Shown: positions 11,301 to 23,286 of the stretch, in pieces
Numbering within the stretch: the first letter of the stretch is position 1
Layout: each line of letters begins with the position of its first letter
Assembly (NCBI RefSeq): GCF_031877795.1
Contig: NC_133932.1
Coordinates: 79,721,937 to 79,785,936, forward strand
Length of the DNA stretch: 64,000 nucleotides
Direction of reading: 5' to 3'
Source of the DNA: Strix aluco
Taxonomy: Eukaryota; Chordata; Aves; Strigiformes; Strigidae
Notes under the pieces: generated by a model
The model's input: the letters and a program-made list of their open reading frames with translations, nothing else
Told to the model about the DNA's origin: nothing
Databases searched by the model: none
Position numbers and translations under genes: made by a program

Positions 11301-12972
11301 CAGAGCTAACGTTCATGTTGAAAAGCATTAGCATTTTAACTAAATTAGGGGGAGACTGTTCAAATTTCTCTCTGAAGTGCTCCTGAGTAAAAAAATGATA
11401 CCTATCTTTCTGACTGGTTATGATCAAATAATTCCTGTTGTGTCCCATCTTTAATGACTGGCTTTGTCAAAGAATATTTGTCATGTTCTACCACTCATTG
11501 GGATAATGCAGAAACATCCATACAGGTAACATGCTAAATGCTGTTAACTGAGTCACATCAAAACCTAATTCTATACACAGGATTTCCAGGACTACAATAA
11601 GGTACACTTGTTTTGTTATTGGTTTTGGTTTTTTTGCTTGTTTTTTTTAATGTGATGACTATATCTTGGATGTTCAGTGTAATATTGGTTTACTTTAAAG
11701 ACTGTTTCTGGTACAAGAGAGAGGAATTTAGGCTTGATAGAACCCTGTCTAGCACTTTATGAAGTCACTTTAAAATATTTTCTCAGATGGACTAGGTTAG
11801 GATCTGGAGCAGTGTTGTTCACCTGAGATGCTGAAGATCACAGTGGCATGCCTCTTGCCTCACTTGAGACATCTGAAGGTTAGACATGCAGATCTGAACT
11901 AGTCACCTTGGGCTGCCTTTGTCATCAATGGAAAGAAATAGGTATGCCAAAGAAGTAAATAATTTATCTCGGAAACCTCTCTTCTAGGAAGATATATTAT
12001 GTCCTGGAGGAACCGACATCTCTCCCTTGATGATAAAGGGGGGCTTAGGATGACTGGTTCCACTTTAAGCATCTAACTTTTTGATATCTGAAGTTAGATT
12101 AGATGATTTTCATCCCTGGTTACCATTCTTTCAGGTTAAAATGCTACCAAGAAAGGTTATGTCTTGAACTCACTGGGGAGAGACCCAAATTGGCCATGGC
12201 AGACAAGAAACCTTTTCAGAGACAAGTCTATCTAGTTCCAATTCGCACAAAATGGAAAGCAAGATCAGTGCCTTCACTCAATGTCCGTGCTTTCCACCCT
12301 TCCTCTGTGCTTTGAGAAAAAGTCTTTAACCATTTAAATCTGTTTTATGCCACTATGAAACTTGAATTTTAAAAAACATTTGGCTTTCATACAAGTTTCA
12401 TACTCTGATGACTCCAAGAGAATAAGATCATATTCAGGGAACAAGCTATCATTGTCAGGTTATGGGATCATCAGGTCCTAAGATCTGTATCTGAACCTAG
12501 TATCTTTTAGTTTTCATGAAACCGGAACAGCATCTCTGGTTTCATCAGCACAAAACACTGTTTAGCTCAGATTAATGAAGATAAGATATGGGTACAATTC
12601 TGCTTTCTGAAAGGCTAAGACTAATTCACAGTTTTGAAAAATCTAAGACCAAACTCTAGCTCTCTAAATGTGTGCTTCCTGTTCCTGAAGGTTTATAGAT
12701 AAGCAGTCTTCTTCGACGTAGGAGGTTAAATAAAGCAAGAATAAAAGTAATCATTATCAAAATTGAACATAAAGGAGAGGAAAGGCTGAAATTAAACATT
12801 TGAGTGGGGTTATCTAGGTCAGAGCTGGGTACGTTAGCAAATCCTCATTCCCTCCCTCTACTATGCCTTGTCAAACATATGACATTTGCTTCAGCAACAG
12901 AAGATTTAACTGAATGCATTTGCACCAACAAATCAATTAAAATTAACCTCTGATTTTTGTAAAGCTTTAAGC
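8381..12972. other. Non-coding DNA upstream of OXGR1
   Basis: No gene or recognisable transposon was found in this 4.6 kb. It probably holds the promoter and 5' untranslated exon(s) of OXGR1, since rhodopsin-like receptors of this kind often have the whole coding region in the last exon. No promoter motif stands out enough to call. Confidence 0.4.
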
Positions 12973-12974
12973 AG
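12973..12974 (+). other. Possible 3' splice site before the OXGR1 start codon
   Basis: GATTTTTGTAAAGCTTTAAGCAG ends in AG twelve bases before the ATG at 12987. If used, it would join an upstream untranslated exon to the coding exon. The polypyrimidine tract is only moderate. Confidence 0.35.
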
Positions 12975-12986
12975 ATTTCTGCAAAC

Positions 12987-13961
12987 ATGGCATCTGAACA
13001 CACTGGAAATTTTACTGCTCTGCCAGGCCACACAGACCCATTGACAATCTGCAAGGATGAAGACTTCTTACAGGTGAAATCCTATCTCTCTGTCCTTTAC
13101 AGCCTAATCTTCCTGGTGTGCTTCCCAGGGAACATCGTGACAATTTTTGTATACTTTGTCAAAATGAGGCCCTGGAAAAGCAGCACCATCATTATGTTAA
13201 ACCTGGCTATCACTGACCTATTATATGTAGCCACACTTCCTTTCTTTATACACTACTCTGCTAATGGAAATAACTGGATTTTTGGGGACTTCATGTGCAA
13301 GTTTATTCACTTTTGTTTCTACTTCAACATGTACAGCGGTATTATCTTCCTTAGCTGCTTCAGCATCTTTCGCTTTTTTGTAGTTGTCCACCCAATTAAA
13401 TGCTTTTTTGTTCAAAACCGAAGATGGGCAGTGGTGACTTGCATAGTAGTTTGGATGATTTCCCTGGTGGCCATCAGCCCCTTGGGCATCTTGATTGCCA
13501 CAAGGCATACGCAGAACAGGACGATCTGCCTGGACCTGGCTGCTGCTGAGGACCTTGACACTAGTCGGTGGTATAACTGGCTGCTGACAATGTTTGCCTT
13601 CTTCTTGCCCTTGTTGACAGTCACTCTGTGCTACATGCTCATTATTTACACCTTGGCTACTGGGCCCCACACACAGGCTTGCTACAAACAAAAGGCTCGC
13701 AGACTCGCTGTCATCCTCTTAGTGGTCTTCTATGTGTGCTTCCTCCCCTTCCACATCTTTCGAGGGATTCGGCTGGAGCTCCGAGTACGACCGGTTAGCT
13801 GCCACTTGAAGAACACAATCCTTTTTATGCTTATTATAGCTAAACCTTTAGCAGCGTTAAATACTTTTGGAAACTTACTGCTCTATGGAGTGACAGGAGA
13901 CAACTTCCAGCAGGCGATCTTCTCGCTCCTCAAGTTTCGGACAAACAAGAACTTGAAGTAG
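12987..13961 (+). CDS. OXGR1: 2-oxoglutarate receptor 1 (rhodopsin-like GPCR)
   Basis: A 324-residue, intact, intronless coding region for a seven-helix plasma-membrane receptor of the P2Y-like group that senses 2-oxoglutarate and related ligands. The human protein is 337 residues. The start is the first ATG, in good Kozak context (A at -3, G at +4). Visible hallmarks are FPGN in helix 1 (46-49), NLAITDLL in helix 2 (72-79) and the conserved helix-3 Cys104 paired with Cys181 in loop 2. FRF (128-130) replaces DRY, with Arg129 kept. Trp156 is in helix 4, and helix 6 has FYVCFLPFH (248-256). NLLLY (296-300) replaces the usual (N/D)PxxY. Cys22 and Cys272 could form the second extracellular disulfide typical of P2Y receptors. 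Asn8 (NFT) and Asn177 (NRT) are glycosylation sequons. At helix 3, His108 and Tyr112 stand where, as I recall, human OXGR1 has Arg110 and His114. The gene is convergent with HS6ST3, as in mammals. Confidence 0.95.
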   Translation: MASEHTGNFTALPGHTDPLTICKDEDFLQVKSYLSVLYSLIFLVCFPGNIVTIFVYFVKMRPWKSSTIIMLNLAITDLLYVATLPFFIHYSANGNNWIFGDFMCKFIHFCFYFNMYSGIIFLSCFSIFRFFVVVHPIKCFFVQNRRWAVVTCIVVWMISLVAISPLGILIATRHTQNRTICLDLAAAEDLDTSRWYNWLLTMFAFFLPLLTVTLCYMLIIYTLATGPHTQACYKQKARRLAVILLVVFYVCFLPFHIFRGIRLELRVRPVSCHLKNTILFMLIIAKPLAALNTFGNLLLYGVTGDNFQQAIFSLLKFRTNKNLK

Positions 13962-14140
13962 AAGAGATTGATGACATCAAAGAGTTATAGAGGAAGGGTC
14001 CAAACCTGCCCTCAACCAGTCAGGAACAACATCCCTGCCATCAGAGTACTCATGTTAACCCTGCCAATGCCAAAGGAGAGTTAATCTGTTCTGTGTTTTG
14101 AAGTTACAAATTGATCATCAAAAGAGAAAACATAATTTAA

Positions 14141-14160
14141 ATTAAAAAGCTTTAAATAAA
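14141..14160 (+). terminator. Polyadenylation signals downstream of OXGR1
   Basis: ATTAAA (14141-14146) and AATAAA (14155-14160) lie about 180-200 bases past the OXGR1 stop codon on the coding strand. They are the first good signals and would give a short 3' untranslated region. Use is inferred. Confidence 0.5.
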
Positions 14161-14876
14161 ATACTAAAAAATTTAATGTGAAACTTCTCAGAAATTTCTC
14201 TGCCTTTGCTTCCTGAATTCTTGATACCTCTTTTGGAGAATGGCCAACAGCTCCCAGTAAAAAATAGTTGCTTATTAGTGGCATATACAGATTCAATGTG
14301 GGAGTAATTTAATTTAATTTTAGTAACTTAGAAGTTAAGTGTCTAATCTAAGCTAGGTGCCTGCCTTTGACTTGTCTGCTAAACAATAGAGAGGGGTAAA
14401 ACCCTCCAGAGGGCAATTCATCACACCTGTCTTAGACCTGTAGGAGGTTCATCTCATCTCCCTGGAGACATTGATAGGGTAAGTGTATGCATATAAGCTA
14501 ATCACTTTGTCCTCCCATTATAATGGAGAGAAATAAGCAGTTTTAAAGCGTGATTCACCTAGTTATTCTTGATGCCTATATTTGGACAAGATGAATCATG
14601 ACCTAGAAGTGCCTGTTTCTCTCCATTGACCATAAAAAGTAAGTAGATCAGACACAGAGCCAAATGTTCATGCCAGCCTTTACACAGCTGAGGCCCAGCT
14701 TTAGCACAGAGTGGGATGGATCACTCTTCAGACCATGTTCAGTGCCTTCAGCGATCATCTGAAAATTAATGGTGCACTACAAGACCACTCCTGTAAGGGT
14801 TTTCCATACTACCGTGATTTCTGGATTAATTTTAGTCCAGAGGTGAGAAGTGAGTGGTTACATAAATGTGCCAGAT
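14161..14876. other. Non-coding flank between OXGR1 and a CR1
   Basis: No gene, repeat or RNA was recognised. Open frames are short. Confidence 0.5.
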
Positions 14877-15565
14877 CCATAGAATCATAGAATCACAGAA
14901 TGGTTTGGAAACGGGCCTTTAATGGTCATCTAGTCCAACCCTCCTGCAATGAGCAGGCACATCTTCAACTAGACCAGATTGCTCAGAGCCCCATCCAACC
15001 TGACCTTGAATGTTTCCAGGGATAGGGCATCTACAACCTTTCTGGGCAACCTGTTCCAGAGTTTCACCACCCTCATCTTTAAAAATTTCTTCCTTATCTC
15101 TAGTCTGAATCTACCCTCTTTCAGTTTAAAACCATTACCCCTTGTCCCACAGGCTACAGGCCCTATTAAAAAGTGTCTTTCTTATAAGCCCCCTTTAAGT
15201 ATTGAATGACCACAATCAGGTCTCCTCAGAGACTCCTCTCCTCCAGGCTAAACCACCCCAACTCTCTCAGCCTTTCCTCATAGAGAAGGTGTTCCGTCCC
15301 TCTGATCATTTTTGTGGCCTCCTCTGGACCCGCTCCAACAGGTCCATGTCTGTCTTGTCTGAGGACCCCAGAGATGAACACAGTACTCCAGGTGGGGTCT
15401 CATGAGAGTGGAGTAGAGAGGCAGAAATGCCTCCCTCAACCTGCTGGCCACACTTCTTTTGATGCAGCCCAGGATACAGCTGGCTTTCTGGGCTGCGAGC
15501 ACACATTGCTGGCTCATCCCCAGCTTTTCATCCACCAATACCAAGTCCTTCTCTGCAATCCATAG
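14877..15565 (-). mobile_element. CR1 LINE fragment, minus strand
   Basis: The 3' end is at the left: octamers CATAGAATCATAGAATCACAG, then TGGTTTGGAAACGGGCC. Going right, the sequence passes through the CR1 3' untranslated region (GAATGTTTCCAGGGATAGGG on the plus strand) into the last part of the reverse-transcriptase frame. That frame, near 15278-15540, reads [18 protein letters not shown] and [13 protein letters not shown] on the minus strand. It is broken towards its C-terminus. The 5' end is truncated near 15565, giving about 0.7 kb in all. Confidence 0.92.
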
Positions 15566-18500
15566 GCAATAAAAAGTCATTATTGCCCATTTCTTTACTC
15601 AGTGAAGCTCTGCTTGGTCATACCAGGTGAGGAACAGCTTTGGGTAATAACATATCTGATGGGTAATAAGGGCTGTCTCATAGGAAAAAAAAATAGACTT
15701 GCAGGAAAATGTGAGTCCAATACTTGCAGATACCATCTAGAGAGGTCCCAGGACCATCTGAGGTACCCCAGACAGCACCAGTACAAAACTAATTAGCAAC
15801 ATAATATTCAGAGCCCAGAAGTATGGCCACAGAGTGAACTCTCCCATACATTTTTATAACAGCCTTATTTCTTGTTTCATTTTTTTTTTGCTCTCCACTC
15901 TGAAATGTCCATTAATCAACAGCAACGCATGTTGCCACAAGGCTCTCATGTGACCCTTCTCCTTATCCAATCCCTCTCTGCATGGCCTGGTCTTCATGTG
16001 ACCACCAGACCAAGACCACCAGACCACCATTCCCATTAAGCACATGCCTGAGTGACTGGCAGATAGCCTGTGACTCCTCTGTGGCATGGGGAGCCCATTC
16101 ACTGCCTCTCTTAGGGTCAACTTGGGGAGAACAACAGGTAACAGAAAGTAACAGGCATGTTGAGGGAACAAACCATCCCTGACACAGGAAGGAAGCAAGA
16201 CGGGGAAATGAAGAACAGCATTTGTCCGGGATAGGGTAGAAGTTTGGCTGTGAAGGAAAAGTTCTGGCAGAAAGCAGAGGAGGAAGCCATTTTTCCTGCA
16301 GAAATAGCCCATTTGATTTTAATATGCCTCTAGGTATTTATCAAGGTAACTATCCATCCTCAAAAATGTGGATAAGCCCTTTAGGTGAAGAGGGAAGCTC
16401 AGCTAATACAAAGTAGGAGAGATGTTGCATGAGGCAAACATCCAAAAAATGTAAAGCAAATGGCTCCCACCCCACATGATGATTGGTTTTGCCAGTCTCC
16501 AAGGGGCAGCACCATCTCCTCTACTGCACCCGCAGTGCTGCTCACAACCACTTACTCCTGAGACACCAGAGGCAGCTGACCCACCGTGAGAAGGTAATGC
16601 TGAACATGGCATTGTAGATGTTTTTTCAGTTTAGGGTATCCCATAGACAAACCACCAAGTTTTCTGGAGCAAAATCAGGCTGATATATTATCTTTTAAGC
16701 CTCTACTGCATATAGACACAAGAGTTTTATTAACTCTAATTGAGTCCTACCTTAGCATCTACATCGTGGAGTCTGGTTCTTCTGGTGTCTGAGATAGAAA
16801 AGGAATTCTCTCTGGTTTTGCAGCAATATAGGAGCACTTTTTACTTTCAACTTCAGATGAAGCTCTGTATTAGTCCCCTTTCAGGTCCACTTGATATTTC
16901 CTGGATAAATTACTCAGCACACTCATCTGTTCTTACATCCAGACTATGTACTCTTTTTTAAATGCAAGATGTCTGGAGCATCTTCAGTACAGCATCCTTG
17001 TCTGGAATGATCTGGGCAGGTATCATCCTCAGTTGGCAAGGGGATGAAACAGATCTTGATTTCTCAGATTTTTCTACAAACTGTGAAGAACAAACCTATA
17101 AGCAACCTTATAAATGGTACATTTACAATTTCAATAGAAGTCATAAAAAAAAGAAAGAGAGATCTGTACAAGAGTCCTGCTTGCTCCCCTCCTCATCAAT
17201 ACTGGTGTCCCATTTTCATATTGCTCCATGCTGTAATAAGAAAACCTTTACATGTCTTCCGTGCATACATACTTGCATTTTTCTCCTGCCCTCGACTCAG
17301 TAAAATGTCAGAGTGAAACATCATTCTTCATCTGTCTATACCAAGTCACCTTCTAATGGCCAGGAAAAAAGTGAGAAATATTTTTATGCAAACACAGGAG
17401 AAACCCATTCAAGAAGAAACCTGGGGGTGCCAGAAGTGTGACAGTGGCAGATTGTCAGGCATTGCCTGTTAGCAGCACGGGGCTTGGGGACTTTGCAACT
17501 GTGCCAGTGAAGAAGGGGACAAGGCTAGTTTTTCCAGGTGTACAACATACCCACCTCATTTGATCCCCACCTCTAGGGAGACAGATATACCTATTTTTAG
17601 GATGCTTAAAGAGCCCAGCAGATAGTCCAAGCCTACCTAAGCAAATCACTTACTACAGACGTATGTGTGTCATGCATGGGAGTGCATAAAGGACAATGAA
17701 CTGGGGAGGGGAAGAAAACCCATCTCAATTTTGATGAGACTCTCATGTCTGAATGAATGAACCCCGCCCTTTCCTTTTGCTTCTTTAATATTGTTTTCTT
17801 TTTCCTCTGGCAGCCTGTGCTCTGGGATACCTCTGCAGACCCCACAAGGAGTGGGAGATACAGGTCCACATGCCCAGCACGGCTGTGGGGAGGGAAGGCA
17901 CTGCACACAAAGACTTTGTAGAACAACCCACAAAACCAAGTCAGATGGTTACATGTAGTTTAGAAGGGTAAACATACAAGGCTGGACATACAAAATGCTC
18001 TTTGGTCTTGCAGCAGCAGCGGAGGAGAAGAAGTTTATGCCAGTTTATCAGCTGTGTCCATTCCCAAGGAGTAAACCTGAACCTTAATTAAACATACCAT
18101 TATTTAAACATTGTATTTAAAAACGATGACTGCCACTTTTCTTTTTGTATATGTACAAATCCAATGCAAATAGCCATCTAGAATATCCCCACAGATCCAT
18201 CAGCAGATTTCCACTTTATAAAACCACCTACCCAAACATTAACCTCAGTGGCTGCTCCTGGGTTTGCATATGCAAACCCTGAGGAACGGAGACAAGGATG
18301 AATTAACTTGCAAGAAAGCACATGCACTAGGGTGGGAGCATGAAACAGGGGTTCAGGCATTAGCCACAAATTATGTTCAAGTTTTGAATCTGTTATCTTA
18401 AGCCTTCCAAAACTTCTGTGACATCTTGGGCCAGCATCACAGGGATGGTGGCAACACCAAAATAAATCATGGGTTTGTACAGTAGAAGGAAATGAGGGTG

Positions 18501-21500
18501 TTAGGGTTTTCTCAATTTCACATAAATCCACCAATGGAGGTACAGTGGACAATCACACCAGTTTGCAGATTTTATTCTCATTGCTGCACACCACAACCAC
18601 AAACAAAGATCTAATTCCTACTGCTCTTCAAAAGTGACTTGAGCAGGCTTAAGAAAGCGGTCTGTTTAACTCACTCTCCTGGTCACTTGGGCAGTTCCTC
18701 ACCAGAGATATGGTAACACAGGAGCAAAAGAAAAGGCCAAACAGCTGCATTTGTACAACCATGTTTCTCCTCCACTACCCACAACAGGGCTGAACTGAGT
18801 ACATAGCAGCGGTGATCTGGCTCGTCCTGGAACCAGCAGGGCTGACAACCAATACAAATGCAAAGGTAAAAAACTGCAAGAGTCACCAGTGCAAACCAAA
18901 CCTCCTCATCCTGAGCAAACGCAGGCACCTTATTTTCAGGCTGGCGCTGGCACCTTGGCTCCAAAGAGGGCTGGGGGTTCAGGGATGTCCCTGTGCCTTG
19001 CTTTTCATGTCACCTCCATCCAGTGCTCAAGGCAACCTCTCTCCTTCCCTGCTCAGCTATGGCCACATGTTCGAGATGAGGGCCTGGACTTTAGGCACGG
19101 AGATGCCAGTGTTTTGGGAGAGCATCGTGGAAGGCTGACACACAGAGCCGGGAAAGGTGGCATGTTGGGGGTGTGCCAGACCTCGTTACTCCTTGGGGGT
19201 TCCTGTCTGACAGCAATGTCCCCTTGGGGACAGACCTAGGCATCTTCCTCATACCTGCCCTTTTTTTTTTATGTGTGATGGAGAAACAAGCCTGTATCAG
19301 GGAAACACTTTCTTTCCCCCTTCTACCTCAAAAAGAAGTCCAACAACAGCAAAATCTTTTCCTTACATGAGTGTCAGGCATGATTCCTAGCAAGTATGCA
19401 TGTGGGAAACCAGGACAGATTTATGCCATGAGGGGTCTTCTCTGGGAGGGGATGATATTGCTGTGCAGCTCAGCAGGGGTCAGGGACATCCTGCCATCCA
19501 CTGGCACAAGAGGGAGGGACAATCTGGTCATGAGTCCAGTATAAAGCCAGTTAGTGCTGCTGATTCGCCAATAAATCAGCACTGGGCAAGTATGAATGCT
19601 TGTTCTGGTCCTGGAGCTGACCGACCCTCCCATCTAACCAGATAGAATCACTTTATCTCCCCCTAATTATTTCCTCTGCCACATTTTATCCTCTTAGAGT
19701 TACACACTCTTTGGGGCAGATGTCTTAGTGGCTGTGGCACAGCAGGACCTGAATCCCAAATGGCCCCTCCTGGCATTATGAAAATTCAATCAAGGGCTTC
19801 AGCCATAAAAATGTAAATGATGTAGCTACTTATCATTTGCACGTATAGAGACACATAAACACACATATGCAGATACACATGCTTGGGGAAGCAATGCCTA
19901 ATGCAAAAATATAACTCTTTTAAAATAACAGCGCTAAGTTGTGTTTCAGCCTCTTCCTTTGTATATGAATATACATTTTACTTGTTCCTTTTCTCTCCTG
20001 TAGAATAAAAATTGTGTGACACTGGGGACAGAAGTTGGCTGAACAGAAATCACTTTTCAGGACAAAAAGCAATTGCTACAAAAGTAATTCCAGCAATGCG
20101 CAAGATCTGAAGCAGCTTTCAAAAGTTTTATATTTTTCAGAGTTTATTTTCTGCCATATACAAATTAATAAGGTTTTACTACTGATTTGAAGACCAGTCT
20201 CTAAGTATGATGTTTTATTTATATTTAATATCGGTAGCATCTGGCTATTTAGCTTCTTTTTTTGTGCCATGGAAACACGCTGTATTTGCCTGTGTGATAA
20301 ATGATAATGTTCTGTAATAAAATGGATTAGAATGTGTATTCAAGGGTAGGTTGTTCAAGTCTGGGGTATTTGCTTGTGCAAATTTTGATGTAAATTTTGC
20401 TGTTAAGATGTTGATATTTCAAGACGATTGTGTGGCTTTCTGCGCTGCAAAATTGAGTGTCTCACCATCCCAGCAGTTTAGTCTTATTCATGTACTTAGA
20501 ATACAAAGAGCATTCTCATCTGACTTGTTTTAAATATGTATGTTGCATTATACTGTTGTATCACCCTCTTAAGGTGACTATATTTGCCCCATGTACTGTA
20601 AAGGAACTGGTTTTTTCTCCTCTGAAAAAAATAAAAGTGTCTCTCTGTCATACCTTTTTGCCTTATTTTAATATTATTTTTTTTCTTAGCTGTCATTCTG
20701 GGTAAAATTTCCTCAACCAACCTCAGAAAACATATAGGCCTACCTTTGAGATCGCTGTCTGGGGTGTTTTTATAGTCAGCAGAGAGAAATGGGAGCTTGG
20801 AGGGTCCAATTAATCCCCTCCCTCCGTGGGTCAGATGAACTGTGCCTTAGAAGTGCCTGCACCAGGAGTCAAAGGTGGCCACACTTCTGAGGCTTTGGCA
20901 TGATGAACCCGGTCCAGTGTCTCATCTGTAGGTTGATTGTTATTTCTATATGAAAAGTTTGGCCAAAAAAAGGGTGTAGGTTTTGATATTATGACAATTT
21001 TTAAAGTATATCTGCAGGGCACTTTAGTGAATTTTTACAATGTCCGCTCGATCATCATTATCTTCAGGTAACCTAGTTTAAGAAGTCAGGATTATATTCA
21101 TGTGCCTTGCTAAATGAGAGGCTACAGTTATGCAGGAAAGAAGAATACAGAATATCCTATATATCTCCTCTATATGTATTCTATATATTGAGAGAATATA
21201 TAATAGAACACATGGAATTTTGAAGAAATGAAAGTAAGTCTAAAAACCTTTAAGAACAAGACCCAGCTCAAATATGTGGTACATGAGAGCTGGGGTGTCC
21301 CAGGTTCTGCCCATCCCCAGTCCTCAGGAAGCATCCCACCCTCCCTGCACACACCCACTGGGCACACACCCCATTTAAGGGGTTGATTCACCTGTGCAAG
21401 CCAGGTGCTGATGGGACCCCACTGCGTGGGGGAGCATAGGGCAGACCAAGGGAGAGGATTGTGCTAGGGTTTGGCTTTGGGCATCAGAAAGTAGCAAGAA

Positions 21501-23130
21501 GGGAATTGGGAAGGATGACAGGAGCCCATTCTAAGAGCTAAAAAGAAAGAGCCTGGTGAGTTACAAGAAAAATAATTTTTTAAAAAAAGAGCTTGCCGGA
21601 TTCAAAAAATGTATAAAAAGTTATGAGCAAAAAATAAATAAAATAAACAGGCAGGGAGACATCACAGTGGAAGAAGAGTCCAGTGTGTCAACATAGGTGC
21701 AGACACACACATACACACAAACACAGTTAAGAGCAGGAGAAGCTGTTCAGAGGGGCTGCTTATGCCCGAGTCCTGTTTGTGCACATTTGAAGTGTTACTG
21801 CTCTCTACCTCTGCAAACTTTCTGAGTTTGCTGAAGAACTTTTCTGAATGGCCCTTACAGGAGCTTGTCCAAAAAGGATTACTCATTAGACCCCTTTAAT
21901 TTCCCATAGCTCTGAGATGGGACACGCTGTGACTGATGACCTAGATGGGGTATTAAAAAAATATTAAGGAAATTCAGTACAATTTATGGGAGATTCCTCC
22001 CTGTAATGTAACCAGACTATTAAATTTCTTCATGAAACTTCTGAAATACATAATTTTCGGCAGTGAAATTGATGGACTGCCAAGTGCCTGAGAAATATAG
22101 GTGATGGGGAGATTAAAGTGAGTGGCAACCCACAGGATGACAGCTGCTGAAGAGATACCTTCACCACCTGTGGGACCTGCTCCGGAACTGACAGGTGTTA
22201 ATGTTCATTCCTAATACTTAGTAATCTCTAAGATACATGTGTAGTTAGAAACTGGCACAGCTGAAAATTTGTCTCAGTTACACCCAAGCAATGTCCACGT
22301 CAAAGCATATGATACAAAAATATCTTCCATTTACACAATAATGCAACATAATGGCTTAAACAAACATTGTGAGATGAATGTGGAGAGACTATAGAGGGAT
22401 GTATGTGATTTATTCCTCATGTCATAAAGCCTTTGCCCTGTCTTGTTGATCCACCTGTTTTTAAACTGACTGTTCAACATTACCTTTGTCCTTTAAAATT
22501 TACAGAGACATACTTACCAACCACAGCAACAAAGTAGGAGATTAGAGAGCCCCTTATCTATTTACAGGATCTGTTTTCAAATAATCTGCCCTAGCTCTTC
22601 ATAATCTAAGTTTATTCAGACACCCAGAAGGGCTCATAAATATAGGTCATTCTGATAAATTTTCCTGTCTTGCTTACAGTGTTGTTTCCCTAAGAGAATT
22701 GTGCTTTTCCTTCACCCTGGGGACTTCTGCGAGATGATGAGCTGGAGACACCCCTCTGCAATCCGGCCTGGCAGATCGTGGGCTTCATTGCAAACACACT
22801 CGGAAATCCATCTGCTCAGGATGGGACCTAATGTGTGCCTACAGCTCAGAGGCTGGAAAATCAGTGGCCAAAACATTAAGTCCCTTCATCTGCCAGAGGA
22901 TAAAGGCAAGTACCCTTGAAGGCTGGGGGATGAAGGGCCCTCTCTTCATCTATCCACTGCCCATGGTCTGAGCTCATCCACTTGGTCCCACCTCCAGAGA
23001 GTGGAAGGAGGCAGGCATGCTGGAAGGGATTTGTTTCCTCCTAAGCCAGCTGGCATGAAGCACCCATGGAGTATCATTTCCAGGCATCTGGACATCCACA
23101 GGCTACACATCTGCATGCGGACAACACAGG
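15566..23130. other. Intergenic DNA, nothing recognised
   Basis: This 7.6-kb stretch holds no gene I can support. Frames of up to 152 codons (minus strand, 15854-16312) and 124 codons (minus strand, 18178-18552) lack natural composition, splice support or recognised motifs. A short CA-rich run lies at about 21700-21725, and the base composition changes little across the stretch. Confidence 0.5.
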
Positions 23131-23286
23131 GAATCATAGAATGGCTTGGGTTGGAAGGGACCTTCAAAGATCATCTTGTCCAATATCTTCCACTAGATCA
23201 GGTTGCTCAAAGCCCCGTATAACCTGACCTTGAACACTCCCAGGGATTGGGCATCTACAACTTCTCTGGGGAGCCTGTTCCAGTGC
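23131..23286 (-). mobile_element. Short CR1 3' end, minus strand
   Basis: GAATCATAGAATGGCTTGGG is the start of the reversed CR1 tail. It is followed by TTGGAAGGGACCTTCAAAG and the 3' untranslated text ending at GGGAGCCTGTTCCAGTG. About 155 bases remain of a heavily 5'-truncated insertion, with only one and a half octamers left. Confidence 0.88.

Noticed and set aside
13221-13691. 156-codon open frame antisense to OXGR1
   Set aside because: It is a shadow of the receptor coding exon: same segment, opposite strand, no independent motif or start context.
15854-16312. 152-codon minus-strand frame
   Set aside because: Composition is irregular, no domain or splice support is visible, and a poly-T stretch lies at its end; best explained by chance.
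18178-18552. 124-codon minus-strand frame
   Set aside because: No motif, and His/Cys/Pro clusters without pattern; judged a chance frame.
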